From: Sinorhizobium numidicum | Lineage (GTDB): Bacteria > Pseudomonadota > Alphaproteobacteria > Rhizobiales > Rhizobiaceae | Reading direction: 5' to 3' | Assembly (NCBI RefSeq): GCF_029892045.1 | Contig: NZ_CP120369.1 | Location: 496,001-560,000 of the forward strand | Length of the DNA: 64,000 bases | Shown: piece after piece, positions 1 to 9,906 of the stretch | Layout of the letters: every line of letters begins with the position of its first letter | Position numbering within the stretch: position 1 is the stretch's first letter | The notes under the pieces: generated by a model | The model's database searches: none | Told to the model about the DNA's origin: nothing | The model's input: only the letters and a program-made list of their open reading frames with translations | Position numbers and translations under genes: made by a program

Positions 1-200
1 GGAACGATTTCCCGAACCTCGGGCCACGGTTCGACCGCGTGCGCCAAGGCCCAGATGCGCCTCTGTGTCGGGAGGTCGAACGCCCCCGGCGCCTCTATGA
101 GGTAGGCGCCCGTACCGATCGTGGAGATCTTCGGCTCGTCGGCGGTGACCGTCGAGATGGTTGCGGGCGTCGAGAGAGCTTTGCCTTGCATGAAACTCAT
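1..200 (-). CDS. pxpB: 5-oxoprolinase subunit B / KipI-type protein, N-terminal part
   Basis: Only the first 66 or so codons are inside the window; the gene runs off the left edge. The ATG at 200-198 overlaps the stop of the upstream gene as ATGA, so translation is probably coupled. After a roughly 25-residue leader the protein reads ISTIGTGAYLIEAPG and then an amphipathic helix. This is how subunit 1 of the KipI/PxpB/allophanate-hydrolase family begins; in PxpABC that subunit takes part in ATP-dependent 5-oxoproline cleavage. The biotin carboxylase and carrier genes just upstream are a common context for these carboxyltransferase-like subunits. The exact substrate cannot be told from this fragment. 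Confidence 0.6.
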   Translation of the reverse strand, partial: MSFMQGKALSTPATISTVTADEPKISTIGTGAYLIEAPGAFDLPTQRRIWALAHAVEPWPEVREIV

Positions 201-661
201 TGTGCGGGCTCAATCAGAAAAACGGTGTCACCATATCCGACGAGGTCGCCGGACTCGACTATGCAGGCGTCCAGTGTCCCCGCCCCTTCGGCGCAGATCG
301 GCATGATGAGCGGCCCTACCCTGACGAAGCCGACGATTTGCTCTGGAAAGACGGAAGCACCTATGGTCGATTCTGCGGCATTGCGTGCCGGATGCATGGG
401 GAGGAAGTGCCCTGCGATCGGTGCTTTGGCGGGCCTCACAGTGGCAGGCTCCGTCGGGACCGACGCAGCCGGACCCACGCCGGCGTCCGGCGAAGTGGCG
501 TCCTCGCCGGCCACGATCCGTACGAGCCGGCCGTCTCCCGCCTCGATCTCGATCGAACCGACGCCGGCCTGTTCGAGCCAGAACGCGATCTTCTCCAGGG
601 TCGCCGGATCCAGAATCTGCTCGGCGAGCGATCCGCTCTTTCGCTTACGAGCCTTCGTCAT
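197..661 (-). CDS. Biotin-carrier-like protein lacking the biotinylated lysine
   Basis: The chosen ATG (661-659) overlaps the accC stop as ATGA; a GTG at 682 is possible but less likely. The N-terminal 45 residues resemble the AccB dimerisation region ([19 protein letters not shown]). A linker rich in Ala, Pro and Thr follows. The C-terminal third has the second half of a biotinyl/lipoyl fold ([13 protein letters not shown]). Where a functional carrier has EAMK this protein reads PLIMPI, so the lysine that takes biotin is absent. It probably cannot carry CO2 and may be structural or regulatory in the complex. It sits between accC and the pxpB-like gene, with overlaps on both sides, so it is probably made in step with them. 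Confidence 0.6.
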   Translation of the reverse strand: MTKARKRKSGSLAEQILDPATLEKIAFWLEQAGVGSIEIEAGDGRLVRIVAGEDATSPDAGVGPAASVPTEPATVRPAKAPIAGHFLPMHPARNAAESTIGASVFPEQIVGFVRVGPLIMPICAEGAGTLDACIVESGDLVGYGDTVFLIEPAQ

Positions 662-2049
662 TTCTTTCGCTCGCCCAACCACTTCTCAAGATAATGGATA
701 TCGGCCTCGCCGGCGCAAAACGCAGGGTCCTCGAACAGCTCCTGGTGGAGCCGAAGGTTGGTCGAGATCCCGTCGATTCTGGTGTCCGCCAATGCGACCT
801 GCATGCGGCGAATGGCCTGATTTCGCGTCGGCGCGTGAACGATCAGTTTGGCGATCAGAGAGTCGTAGTGCGGCGATACCTTGTAGCCTGCCGTCACATG
901 GGTATCGACGCGGACTCCAGGCCCCCCGGGAAGCTCAGCGGCAGTGATCCGGCCGGGTGAGGCGGCGAAGGTGAACGGATCTTCAGCATTGATCCGGCAT
1001 TCGAAGGAATGGCCATGCGCCCGCACATCGGCTTGTGAAATCGTCAATGGCAGCCCCTGCGCAACGCGAAGCTGCTCGCGCACGATATCAACGCCCGAGG
1101 TCATCTCCGTTACCGGGTGCTCGACCTGAAGGCGCGTGTTCATCTCGATGAAGTAGAACTCGCCGTCCTCATAGAGAAACTCGAAGGTTCCAGCCCCCCG
1201 ATAACCGATCTGGCGGCACGCATTGGCGCAGCGTTCTCCCACTGCAGCGACGGTATTCGCGGGGATGCCGGGCGCAGGTGCCTCCTCGACCACTTTCTGG
1301 TGGCGTCGCTGCATCGAGCAGTCGCGGTGGCCGAGCCACACGGCATTGCCGTGCTCGTCGCAAAGCACCTGAATTTCGATGTGGCGTGGATGCTCGAGGA
1401 ATTTCTCCATATAGAGTTCCGGCCTCCCGAACGCTCTTCGCGCCTCCTCGCGGGTGACGGACACGGCATCACGCAGCGTCGAGGGACTGTTGACGACGCG
1501 CATGCCCCGGCCGCCGCCGCCGCCGGCCGCCTTGACAATCACTGGATATCCTATGCGTTCGGCGATGCTTTCGATCGATGGGAAATCATCGGGAAGCGCC
1601 TCGTCCGGCCCTGGTACGCACGGGACGCGCGCTTCGATCATGGCGCGCTTTGCGGCGATCTTGTCGCCCATCGTGCGGATCGCCGAGGCGGGTGGTCCGA
1701 TGAAGATAAGACCCGCGGCCTCGACGGCCTCCGCGAAGCCCGCGTTCTCAGAAAGAAACCCATATCCGGGGTGAATTGCCCCGGCGCCAGTTGCCCGTGC
1801 GGCAAGCAGGACCGCGGCCTGATTGAGGTAGCTTTGACCCGGAGCGGCAGGTCCGATGCAAGCGAACTCATCGGCCGTCATCCGATAGGGCGCGTCGCGG
1901 TCGGCGTCGGAGCAGATCATCACGGTATGCAAGCCAAGCTCCCGGCATGCCCGCTGAACGCGCAGAGCGACCTCGCCGCGATTGGCGATCAGCACCTTCT
2001 CGAAGCGGCGTGCGCTCTCATGCTCGCTTCCCATCTTAGCGGACGACAT
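658..2049 (-). CDS. accC: Biotin carboxylase subunit
   Basis: A 463-residue ATP-grasp biotin carboxylase that carboxylates the biotin on the carrier protein with ATP and bicarbonate. The N-terminal [13 protein letters not shown] (18-30), [10 protein letters not shown] (93-102), the glycine-rich ATP loop GGGGGRGMR (176-184) and [14 protein letters not shown] near residue 310 are all intact. Length is normal for AccC (about 450). Start ATG shares one base with the stop of the upstream carrier gene (TGATG), so the two are likely coupled. Because it lies with a KipI-type subunit, this is probably a second, specialised carboxylase (5-oxoproline or urea/amide type) rather than the housekeeping acetyl-CoA carboxylase; that is inference from context. 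Confidence 0.9.
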   Translation of the reverse strand: MSSAKMGSEHESARRFEKVLIANRGEVALRVQRACRELGLHTVMICSDADRDAPYRMTADEFACIGPAAPGQSYLNQAAVLLAARATGAGAIHPGYGFLSENAGFAEAVEAAGLIFIGPPASAIRTMGDKIAAKRAMIEARVPCVPGPDEALPDDFPSIESIAERIGYPVIVKAAGGGGGRGMRVVNSPSTLRDAVSVTREEARRAFGRPELYMEKFLEHPRHIEIQVLCDEHGNAVWLGHRDCSMQRRHQKVVEEAPAPGIPANTVAAVGERCANACRQIGYRGAGTFEFLYEDGEFYFIEMNTRLQVEHPVTEMTSGVDIVREQLRVAQGLPLTISQADVRAHGHSFECRINAEDPFTFAASPGRITAAELPGGPGVRVDTHVTAGYKVSPHYDSLIAKLIVHAPTRNQAIRRMQVALADTRIDGISTNLRLHQELFEDPAFCAGEADIHYLEKWLGERKK

Positions 2050-2495
2050 CAGCCGATCTCCATCAACGGCTGTCCCGCTTCCACTTCCTCGCCGTCGCTC
2101 ACGAAAATGCGCGTGATCGGCCCGGACTTGTGCGCGGAAACGGTGTTGAACACCTTCATCGCCTCGACGATGCAGAGGCTCTGCCCTACCTCGACGGCAT
2201 CTCCGACCTCGACGAAAGCGGGCGCGCCGGGATTCGGCGACCGATGCAGCACGCCAAATGCAGGCGCTTTTACCGTTTGGCCGCCGGTCGCGTCGCGCTC
2301 CGCCTCATCGACCACATCGGCTGGGGTTGGCTCGGCAATCCGCTGACTGCCCTGTGTCGAAGTTCGACCCGATGGGAGGCGCCTGGACGTAGCATTCGAT
2401 ATCCGAACGGTAACGCCATCCTCGCTCACCACGAGCTCGGAAACGTGCGAACGGCCGACGAATTCGATAAGTGTTCTGATTGTTTCCAGATCCAT
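2049..2495 (-). CDS. accB: Biotin carboxyl carrier protein
   Basis: First gene of the minus-strand carboxylase cluster. Residues 1-35 ([16 protein letters not shown]) match the AccB N-terminal helix and strand. A variable linker is followed by a C-terminal biotinyl domain with the motif VEAMKVFN, whose Lys is the biotin attachment site; the usual motif is EAMKMMN, so the following residues differ slightly. A GTG directly before the ATG (2498) is an alternative start. The stop overlaps the accC start by one base. The product would carry biotin in the cytoplasm between AccC and the carboxyltransferase-like subunits downstream. Confidence 0.88.
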   Translation of the reverse strand: MDLETIRTLIEFVGRSHVSELVVSEDGVTVRISNATSRRLPSGRTSTQGSQRIAEPTPADVVDEAERDATGGQTVKAPAFGVLHRSPNPGAPAFVEVGDAVEVGQSLCIVEAMKVFNTVSAHKSGPITRIFVSDGEEVEAGQPLMEIG

Positions 2496-3344
2496 CACGT
2501 TTCACCCACTCATCGCTTCCGGGTCATCTTCCAGATGACAAGTCAGATCGGCGACCGACTGGCCCGAACAATCGGATGAAGCGATTGGAATAGTTACACG
2601 GCGGCTCTGTCGATGGGGGCAAACGAAGTTTCTATGACCGGGGTCCCTTGTGCGACTTTTGAGCACCGTACTCGGTTCTCCAGTTCCCTTCGATACATTA
2701 TGCGATCTTCTGTAACGGGCTTTGCGTCAATCCCTTGTGCGCTTAATCCCTCGCCGAGGGCTTGCTTCTGTCCGCAGTCGGCGCTTTGCCGCTGCTCTAT
2801 GGGGTCTGCTGAGGACCGGTTGGCCAAGCTTTAGAGGCGCAGTCACCGCGGGCTGCTGATCGCATAGCGGCCTAACCCATCCATCGTCCCGGCGAAGGGA
2901 CCTTGCTGCGGAGGGCGGATGGCGGTGCCCGTCCGAAAGCCTGTCTTGTCGTCTCCTCCGATCAAGCCGCCAGGGCTGGCGCTCCCTTATGCGCAATGAA
3001 GTTGGTTGTCTGATCGCGGCTCACGAGTCAATCGCGTTTGAGTATGCGCGATGAGCTCCGAATGCCAGCGCGGCACGGATTCGGCAACGTCATATGGCGC
3101 ATTCATGTTCTTAGTCGTCGCCCAGCGCTCCATTTTGACGTGAGAGCAATCGTATGTCGGGAACAGGGTTGTCTTCGCGGTCGGTACAAGCCCGCCGCAT
3201 GATGGTCTTCGCAGGCAAGGTCTTCCTATGTTCTGCGCGCAGTCTCTGGGAGCTGCCGCCAACTTCACGGAATGGCCAGACCTACGTCCACGACAGGGAC
3301 GCCTTGTCGCGCCAGAAAGGTGATGCGCGGAGAGTAATCGGCTG
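2496..3344. other. Intergenic region with no recognisable gene
   Basis: About 850 bases between the carboxylase cluster and an IS110 copy. The open frames here (for example minus strand 2987-3268) are short and show no family motif I recognise. Nearest accB the stretch should hold that operon's promoter, but I could not pick out a convincing one. The IS110 end probably reaches into the 3300-3344 part. It may contain unrecognised remnants. Confidence 0.4.
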
Positions 3345-4388
3345 TCAGACCTTCATTAATGCGTTGGTGCCGGCTGAAGGATTGAAGGTTTCTCCCGTCT
3401 TGAGCATGGTATGCATGATAACCGCGAGTTTGCGGGCGACGGCCACAGCCGCCCGCTTAAAGCCAAGCCGCTCGCGCAGCTTAAGTCCCCAATTCTTGAG
3501 ACTGCTCTCAGTTCTGGCACTGGTTCTCGTCAGCAGCGCTGTCGCCGCTTCGTAAAGCAGCCCGCGCAGCCGGTTGTCGCCTCTGCGTGAGATATGGCCG
3601 TCATAATCGACTTCGCCCGACTGATAGCGGCGGGTGGTCAGCCCGAGCCAGGCGCCAACCGAGCGCGAAGTTCGGAAGTTTTCCGGATCCTCGATGGCGG
3701 CGACGTAAGAGACCGCCGTAATGGCGCCGATACCTGGAACTGTCATCAACAACTTCGTAGCCGGGCTCTGCCGCGCCGCTGCAATGAGCTGACGGTCAAG
3801 AATGGCCGCACGCTTGCGAATATTGTGCCACGCATCAAGCAAGGGCAAAATGATCTGTGCCAGAGAAGTTTGCCTCTCCAGGAGCTCTCGAACATGGGTA
3901 TCAAAAACCCGACCTGTGCCTTTGGGTACGATAAGGCCGAAGGTCTTCATGACACCGCGGATCTGATTGCCGAGTTGGGTTGAGAGATTCAGGAGCTGAT
4001 TGCGGGCCGCCACCAACGCGCGGGTCAGCATAGCGTCAAACGACTTGACCCGAACCGCTTTGTAGAAGCCGGCTTCTGCGAGCTGCGCCAGACCATCGGC
4101 ATCATTGGCATCGGTCTTGTTGAGTGTCTCGTTCAATACCTTTTGCGCGTGCCGCGCTTCAATGCAGATCGCCGGAGCCCCTTCGGCCGTCAGGGCATGA
4201 TAGAACCACGTCGACAGCGGCCCCGTTTCGAAGACGACGCGCCTGGCGTGCGGCGCGTGCTTGCGGATAAGCTCGGCCAGAAGCGTTGGGTCCGAAGGGC
4301 ACTTTCCCCGCCAGATCCGCTTGCCGTCCTCCCGAACCGAGATTGCTGTGTCTTTCAATGAAACATCAAGCCCAATATACTGGTCCAT
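3345..4388 (-). CDS. IS110-family transposase
   Basis: A 347-residue transposase with the two halves of the IS110 family. The N-terminal DEDD nuclease-like domain starts YIGLDVSLKD, with the acidic ETGPLSTWFYHAL and KTDANDADGLAQL motifs. The C-terminal Transposase_20 domain has the helix-hairpin-helix-like VPGIGAITAVSYVAAI and the conserved serine region YQSGEVDYDGHISRRGD. Length is normal and there is no frameshift, so it may be active. The next element to the right is a decayed relative, so this is an IS110 cluster. IS110 elements move by a circular intermediate and usually lack long terminal repeats; I did not fix the element's ends. Confidence 0.93.
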   Translation of the reverse strand: MDQYIGLDVSLKDTAISVREDGKRIWRGKCPSDPTLLAELIRKHAPHARRVVFETGPLSTWFYHALTAEGAPAICIEARHAQKVLNETLNKTDANDADGLAQLAEAGFYKAVRVKSFDAMLTRALVAARNQLLNLSTQLGNQIRGVMKTFGLIVPKGTGRVFDTHVRELLERQTSLAQIILPLLDAWHNIRKRAAILDRQLIAAARQSPATKLLMTVPGIGAITAVSYVAAIEDPENFRTSRSVGAWLGLTTRRYQSGEVDYDGHISRRGDNRLRGLLYEAATALLTRTSARTESSLKNWGLKLRERLGFKRAAVAVARKLAVIMHTMLKTGETFNPSAGTNALMKV

Positions 4389-4437
4389 GGTTGCTCTCCA
4401 TCTGATGTTGGGCCCGGTTTCCCATCGTGAGCCCGTT

Positions 4438-5145
4438 TCACCATCTTATCGGGAGCAACCACCCCCGGTAGCATCTGCTTGGGGCGGTCGCGCCGCGATT
4501 ACCCCATGTTCTGTCCCTGAGCAGGCAATGCAACACCACCGCCAGCTTACGGGCCAGCGCCACGCGCGCCTTTCTGGGACCGGCACGTCTTGCGACCGCC
4601 AACGCCCAGCCCTTCAGATCGGAACCTTTGACCGGTCGCGTCAGGATGACGTTGGCCGCCTCGTAGAGCGCGGTGCGCACGCTGCCGTCGCCGATCTTCG
4701 AGATGCGACCGCTCTGATCGGTCTCGCCCGATTGATATTTCTTCGGCGTCAATCCGAAGTGCGGCCCCACCGCGCGTGAGGAGCGAAATCGCTCCGGCGC
4801 GTCGACGGCCGCCACAAACGTCAGCGCCACCAGGACGCCAACGCCTGGCGTCGTCATCAGCCGCTGTGCGTTATCATCCTGGCGGGCGATGGCACGCAGC
4901 TTGCGCTCAAAACCTGCAAATTCATGCACAAGCGCGTCGCGCACCTTCAGCAGTGCCGTCGCGATCGCTTCCAGGGTCGAATGGCCTGCAATCAGCGCGC
5001 GGATGCGCGCCCCACGTAAGTGCGCCGCGTCGTCGCCCCTACCTTGAGGCCGAAGCCGCGCAGGATGCCCCGGAGGCTCATCTCCGCATCCACCACGCAC
5101 ACACTTGCGTATTCCAGTGATACGTCGATGCCGGCATACTCTTTC
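4438..5145 (-). pseudogene. IS110-family transposase, internally deleted and frameshifted
   Basis: The start MKEYAGIDVSLEYASVCVVD at 5145 is a normal IS110 N terminus. It is followed directly by EMSLRGILRGFGLKVGATTR, which belongs well inside the protein, so about 100 codons of the DEDD domain are missing. That frame then stops (YVGRASAR, stop). The rest of the protein continues in another frame: TTPGVGVLVALTFVAAV, FGLTPKKYQSGETDQSGRI and KARVALARKLAVVLH. The copy therefore cannot encode a working transposase. It is a different IS110 lineage from the intact copy at 3345-4388. Confidence 0.85.
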
Positions 5146-5360
5146 ATGGTCGTCTCTCCGTGCTGCTATGGAGCAGGCCACTCCTGACTCCGCGACACCA
5201 TCATTGTGAGGGACGACCACCGGCCCTTCAAACCTGCCGGGCCGGGTTCCGCCCGTTACACCATCTTCTTGGCCCAGAACGTGAACATCCTCGTAACAAG
5301 CTATGGAAGGGCTCGTGAAGAACGGCTCTCTTCGACCCAATGCAGAGTCTCAAGGCAGAG

Positions 5361-5639
5361 TCATGGCGGCCGCTCTGCGCCCTCCTTTCGGTCGTTCAAT
5401 CGCCCCATTGAGGTTTCAAAAGCGGCCTTTCGTTTGACCAGCCATAGGGCATGCCGTCTAACGTTTTTTCCAATCGCGCCGCGCAGCATGCGCCCACGAC
5501 GGATCAAGCGCGGCCCGCATTTGGCTACCATTACTGAACCGCAAGTTACGCAAACACCTGAGGCGCCAGGAATGCCTTCACGGCGTTTGTTTTCGACGTT
5601 GGCGTACGGTACGACAAAAAACCATTTACAGTGGCGCAT
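5361..5639 (-). pseudogene. CoiA-like zinc-ribbon protein, 5' remnant
   Basis: The first 50 residues contain NKRREGIPGASGVCVTCG followed by MVAKCGPRLI, which resembles the N-terminal zinc ribbon of competence CoiA-family proteins. In those proteins the next element is a W-H-W/F-A-H motif. Here WAHAARRDWKKR appears in a different frame just downstream (around 5495-5460) and then meets a stop. That suggests a frameshifted, truncated relic. The family call rests on short motifs only, so it is tentative. Confidence 0.35.
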
Positions 5640-5683
5640 GCTTTAGCGAATGCGCGAGCGCCTGCGCGCGAACCGCTGCCGCC

Positions 5684-7582
5684 CTATGTCGGCAGGCCAA
5701 GTAACACTTCATCCTCATCAAAAAGACCTGACTGGATTACATGGGCCTTTATCGCTCCCGGATCGGTCGAATATGCCACGAGAGCTAGGCTAGATTTCGC
5801 ACGGCTGCAGGTGACGTAAAACAATCGTCGGGTGCGATCTACTGAGGAATCCTTGCCCTCTTGCGCGCTCTTCAAATCGCTGGCGCTCAGTTCCTTGGCT
5901 CCCAGCAGTTTGTCGTAACCAAAAAGGAAACCGCGGGCGTCGCCATCGTCCATGAGAACCATAACACGATCGAATTCGAGGCCCTTGACCCCTTGATGTG
6001 TATCGAAGGAGGCCTCGTGCGCGACGTACGATGCGTACGGCGCAATCATCGTGAACGGGCAATCCAGAAGAGCTACTAGTGCGGCGACATTCTCACCAAC
6101 CGGATCAGCCTCTTCGTCTGTGGAAACTGTTGGTTCGGCGCTTACCGCTGCCAGGGCGGCTTTGAGGCCGTCGGGCACTATGAAGAGATTGGTGCTCATG
6201 ACATTTGCCAGAACGGCGCCACAGGTCGGTTCACCATTCGCCCAGAGCGACATCAGACTATCGATTGCCGTTTGCGCTGTGCGCAGTTGATCCAGCGGCT
6301 TTTCGGAGCCTCTCAGTATGTCCTTGCTCAACAGAGGCGACGCTTCGCGTATAAGCTTGGTCGCTAAAAACTTGTCGCCCCGCTGGGTGGCGGTGACCAG
6401 CGGAAGAACGCTGTGAGTAAAAAACCGAGTAGGCGCGAAACTGCCGTCGAGAAACGCCGTCCGGAATGTCTCGATAGGCGCAATCGCCTCGAATAGCTGC
6501 TCAAACCCCATCCGCTTCGCAGCCATGTGGTGCTCAAGCGTGAGAATCTTACATTGGTCTCGATCACTCCAGCCGGTGTCGCCGGTGAGCTCAGCCATAT
6601 ATGCTCGAACACGGTCCTCTATCGTGGGCTTATCGGGCGTGTCGATGGGGAATAAGAAAAGCCGCGCCCATCCTTCACTCGCATCGTCGCGAGGCACCTG
6701 AATTTGCTCGTCTGCACCTGAGCGAATCTTATTGATGAGACGTACGATACGCCCTGGGCTCCGGTGGTTCAGTGCTTTTTGAGGCGTTTTCCAACCCGGC
6801 GGCAAAGCATCTTCGATGTGCTCTTTGCCGTCGAGGTAGATGCGCTGCATCGTGTCACCGATGAGTCCCAAAGCGAAGCGATTGGCGTGCGCCTGTTGAA
6901 CTGCAAGAAGGGCGTCGATCAGAACCTTGTTCGTGTCCTGACTTTCGTCGATCAGAAGGAAAGGATATTTTTCGACGAACATTCGCTGCATCAGCGACTT
7001 CTCAAGCAGGAAGGTCGAAAATATTTTGATGACTTCACTGTGATTGAGAGCGTTGCGCTCGCGGTTATCGCTGTTGGGATTGTACGTGAAAGTCTTGATT
7101 TCATCGAGACGCCCAAGGCGGCGCTGCTTTGATTCAATCGACGCCAGCCGCGCTGCGGACGCTTTCGTGCCGGCGCGGCCTTTGGCCTCCTCTGCCGTCA
7201 AATTTGCGATTTCTGCTTTCAGGTTAGCGCGCAGCCATTCCCTTATGTCGGCGTTGAACCCTTGAACTTGTGACCATGCAAAACTATGGATGGTTTTGAC
7301 GACGAACAGCGGATCGTATTCTAGGCGACGTGTGATTTCGTCGCAGGCCGCGTTAGTATAGGTGATGACCGCGACATGCCTTGCCCGAAGGCGAAGCGTG
7401 TCCCGGTATTTTGCGGCAATGTGTTTGAGTGCATTGACGAGCGACCGGGTTTTACCGGAGCCAGCCCCGGCGAACAGGAAAAAGCTCGTAGGCTTTTCCA
7501 AGTCGAGGTACGAAGCGATCTCGGCCTCGACGCCATCGTCGAGCGTTACATTTGATACTATTGGATCTGTCTCGACGTTCAC
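5684..7582 (-). CDS. UvrD-like superfamily 1 helicase (GajB-like partner)
   Basis: A 632-residue SF1 helicase. Seen motifs: Walker A GAGSGKT (39-45), motif Ia VITYTNAACDEI, Walker B/motif II LLIDESQDTN (209-218), and C-terminal FYVTCSRAKSSLALV (motif VI). The GTG start (7582) overlaps the stop of the OLD-type nuclease gene (GTGA), so the pair is almost certainly co-translated. An OLD/TOPRIM nuclease followed by an overlapping UvrD-like helicase is the layout of the Gabija anti-phage system (GajA-GajB). This helicase is longer than the classic GajB (about 500), so it may be a divergent branch. No nuclease domain is obvious in it. Confidence 0.85.
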   Translation of the reverse strand: MNVETDPIVSNVTLDDGVEAEIASYLDLEKPTSFFLFAGAGSGKTRSLVNALKHIAAKYRDTLRLRARHVAVITYTNAACDEITRRLEYDPLFVVKTIHSFAWSQVQGFNADIREWLRANLKAEIANLTAEEAKGRAGTKASAARLASIESKQRRLGRLDEIKTFTYNPNSDNRERNALNHSEVIKIFSTFLLEKSLMQRMFVEKYPFLLIDESQDTNKVLIDALLAVQQAHANRFALGLIGDTMQRIYLDGKEHIEDALPPGWKTPQKALNHRSPGRIVRLINKIRSGADEQIQVPRDDASEGWARLFLFPIDTPDKPTIEDRVRAYMAELTGDTGWSDRDQCKILTLEHHMAAKRMGFEQLFEAIAPIETFRTAFLDGSFAPTRFFTHSVLPLVTATQRGDKFLATKLIREASPLLSKDILRGSEKPLDQLRTAQTAIDSLMSLWANGEPTCGAVLANVMSTNLFIVPDGLKAALAAVSAEPTVSTDEEADPVGENVAALVALLDCPFTMIAPYASYVAHEASFDTHQGVKGLEFDRVMVLMDDGDARGFLFGYDKLLGAKELSASDLKSAQEGKDSSVDRTRRLFYVTCSRAKSSLALVAYSTDPGAIKAHVIQSGLFDEDEVLLGLPT

Positions 7583-9906
7583 GCTGCAACCTCAACGGGA
7601 GCGTCGTCATCAACCTCTACTGGACCGAGCGTGACCAGCCCTAGCTCTGTCTGTTTGTGGTCGAGTTGCTCTGCCAGCCATAGCAAGCCCTCACGAATAT
7701 ATTTGGGCGGTTTCAAATCGGCGGGATTGTCGATCTCGAGAAGGTCGAGGGCAAACTCGGCTTTGCTACCGCCCTTCAATGCATCTTTCATTGCCACGCT
7801 CAGCTCCGCGAAATTTGCGCTCTCGGCGATAGCGGATCGGAATTTCGCGATTAGGCCGGTGCCGGGAAGCGCAGCGAACAGCTCTATGTTGGCAAAGACA
7901 ATGGCGTCTTCCAGTGTGTATGCTAAGGCCTCGGTTGTAGTGCCCTTAAATTCGATCTCGATCGGACATTGATAGGCCACGCGAAGCGTGAATTTCTCTG
8001 CGTCATAGTCCTTGGCCTTTTCAGCCTCAGGCTTGTCCAGCAGCGTGTCCAATTCCTCGACTTCGGGCCACCAGGTCTTGAGCGTGTGGTTACGCGTCGT
8101 GTAGTTTGCCCCACGTATTGGCACCGCACTGGAGCCAGACGCGTCCTGAGAGTCGATGTCGGTGATGACCAACGTTGTCAGTCCGATCTTTTCAATTAAA
8201 CTACGCAGCTTGTGGGCATGGCTTCCTCCGATTTCGAGCCAGGTGATGTAGCTTTCAGCGAGCTTATCAAACTCAGCATGGGAGTTCACAAAGTGCGGGA
8301 CGAGTATGCGCTCAGCCGGTCCTTCGATTAGTACGGCGGCGTCGGCGAAAAACAGATCGCAGTGTGTCACCTTCAGATAGCGGGTAACGAAGCGTTTGGT
8401 TTCCTGCTCACCTCCAAAGGCTTCACCAACATTCACAACGCACGATGTGGGAATAGCATTCTCAATGGCAGGCAGGCGTCGGAAGTAGCGAAGGGAGTCA
8501 AAGTGACACTCGTGAGCGATGTGACTAGAATGGGTGCTCACGACCATCTGCGTAACGAAGTTGGAGCCGGCCCCTAATTGATCGTGATTGCGTAAGATTT
8601 TGTAGGCCTGCCGAATAAAGACCTGCTGCACTTGCGTGTGCAGATGTACTTCCGGCTCTTCAATCAGAACGAGATGTAGCGGCGGGATTATCTGCTCATC
8701 AGAAACTTTACTTTGCGCCTTTCCAACCCTCATCCAACTGTCACGAAACGCCATCAGACGGAACACCATAGATATGAGGTTTTGGTATCCAAGCCCGTTG
8801 GAATCTTCCGGCAGATACAGTTTTATGGCAGTCCCACCCGCCTGCATCGGTACGATAAACCGCACCGCGGCGTCGTGGTTGAGGCCTTCGACCGGCCGCA
8901 GGCGCGTTGAGATGTGGAGTTTGGGATCTGTGACGCCAGGATAGCCAAGGGTGTGCATTTCCTTGAGTGGGCTTTCAAAGCCGTCGCTGAGGCGAAGATT
9001 GAATGCTTCCTGGGCTTCCTCGATCGCCTTGAGTGCAAGCAGGTCTTTCGCATCCGGGCTCTCATATGGATCGAGATGGCTTTTGTAATATTGCCGAAGT
9101 TGGGCCGAGAGTTTGCGGGATGTCGATGCCGATCCGAGCGCTTCCCCTTCTTCCAGCTTACTTTCGCCGGCATGGCCAAACCCACGCTGCGCGCTGATTT
9201 CGTCAATTCGGATCAAACCCTTGAATGGATCGCCCTCGATAGGATCACTTCCATTCAACGCCTGAGGTTGAGCCCGTCCGTGCTCCGGATCGACGCATGC
9301 GGTTGGGTCCAACACGTAAGTCTGGAGCGTAAAGTAGCGCGTGACGCGGCGTTGCAGAAACTCGACCAGCGTCTGCGGCCAGATTGCGACTTGAAATAGT
9401 GCCGGATCCTGACCCCTTGCTCCGGCGAGCGCGGCGCCCGCGGCTTGCAAATCGCGCGCGTCGGCGCGAGCGGTCAGATAGTCCTTCTGGAGTTGTTCTC
9501 GATCCTTTGGTTCGTACCTGACGCGAACCCCGAGGCGACCTCCCGCCCAATCCAGCGTTGGCAAGATTTCCTGCACGTAATGCACCTCGTTCTCTTCGAC
9601 GTGCATCCAAACGTCCAAGAACGGAAGAAACGCATCCCATTCCGGTTCTGGCAACGGCTGCTGGGCGACGTGTGCTGCCTCCCAGGCGGCACCCATCGTG
9701 TCGATGCCGGGCCAATGGGACAGCGTAAAATCGTTGAAGCAAAAGCTAGTGCGTTCCCGATCGACGAGGAAATACCTCAAGGCGGTAATCGCCGAGGTCT
9801 TTCCGCTGTTATTTGCGCCAACGAAAACGGTCTTGTCAGCAGATAGGCCAATTCTGGTCGAGATCAGCTTTCTAAAATTCGCAATTTCAACAAACTCTAT
9901 GCGCAT
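7579..9906 (-). CDS. OLD-family ATPase/TOPRIM endonuclease (GajA-like)
   Basis: A 775-residue protein. The N-terminal ABC-type ATPase has Walker A GANNSGKT (30-37), Walker B LVLIEEPEVHLH near residue 410 and an H-loop region STHSSHIAHE. The C-terminal TOPRIM nuclease has the conserved Glu in VLIEGPAERIL and the acidic pair in LVITDIDSQD. This is the OLD nuclease architecture. With the helicase gene overlapping downstream it looks like the nuclease half of a Gabija-like defence pair: in known Gabija, GajA nicks DNA and is inhibited by nucleotides. It is longer than typical GajA (about 580), with extra sequence between the Walker motifs, so it may be a distinct OLD class. The ATG at 9906 starts at the first conserved residue. 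Confidence 0.87.
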   Translation of the reverse strand: MRIEFVEIANFRKLISTRIGLSADKTVFVGANNSGKTSAITALRYFLVDRERTSFCFNDFTLSHWPGIDTMGAAWEAAHVAQQPLPEPEWDAFLPFLDVWMHVEENEVHYVQEILPTLDWAGGRLGVRVRYEPKDREQLQKDYLTARADARDLQAAGAALAGARGQDPALFQVAIWPQTLVEFLQRRVTRYFTLQTYVLDPTACVDPEHGRAQPQALNGSDPIEGDPFKGLIRIDEISAQRGFGHAGESKLEEGEALGSASTSRKLSAQLRQYYKSHLDPYESPDAKDLLALKAIEEAQEAFNLRLSDGFESPLKEMHTLGYPGVTDPKLHISTRLRPVEGLNHDAAVRFIVPMQAGGTAIKLYLPEDSNGLGYQNLISMVFRLMAFRDSWMRVGKAQSKVSDEQIIPPLHLVLIEEPEVHLHTQVQQVFIRQAYKILRNHDQLGAGSNFVTQMVVSTHSSHIAHECHFDSLRYFRRLPAIENAIPTSCVVNVGEAFGGEQETKRFVTRYLKVTHCDLFFADAAVLIEGPAERILVPHFVNSHAEFDKLAESYITWLEIGGSHAHKLRSLIEKIGLTTLVITDIDSQDASGSSAVPIRGANYTTRNHTLKTWWPEVEELDTLLDKPEAEKAKDYDAEKFTLRVAYQCPIEIEFKGTTTEALAYTLEDAIVFANIELFAALPGTGLIAKFRSAIAESANFAELSVAMKDALKGGSKAEFALDLLEIDNPADLKPPKYIREGLLWLAEQLDHKQTELGLVTLGPVEVDDDAPVEVAA

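Noticed and set aside
1117..2346. 409-residue plus-strand open frame opposite accC and accB
   Set aside because: Antisense shadow of high-GC genes; no motif and very biased composition.
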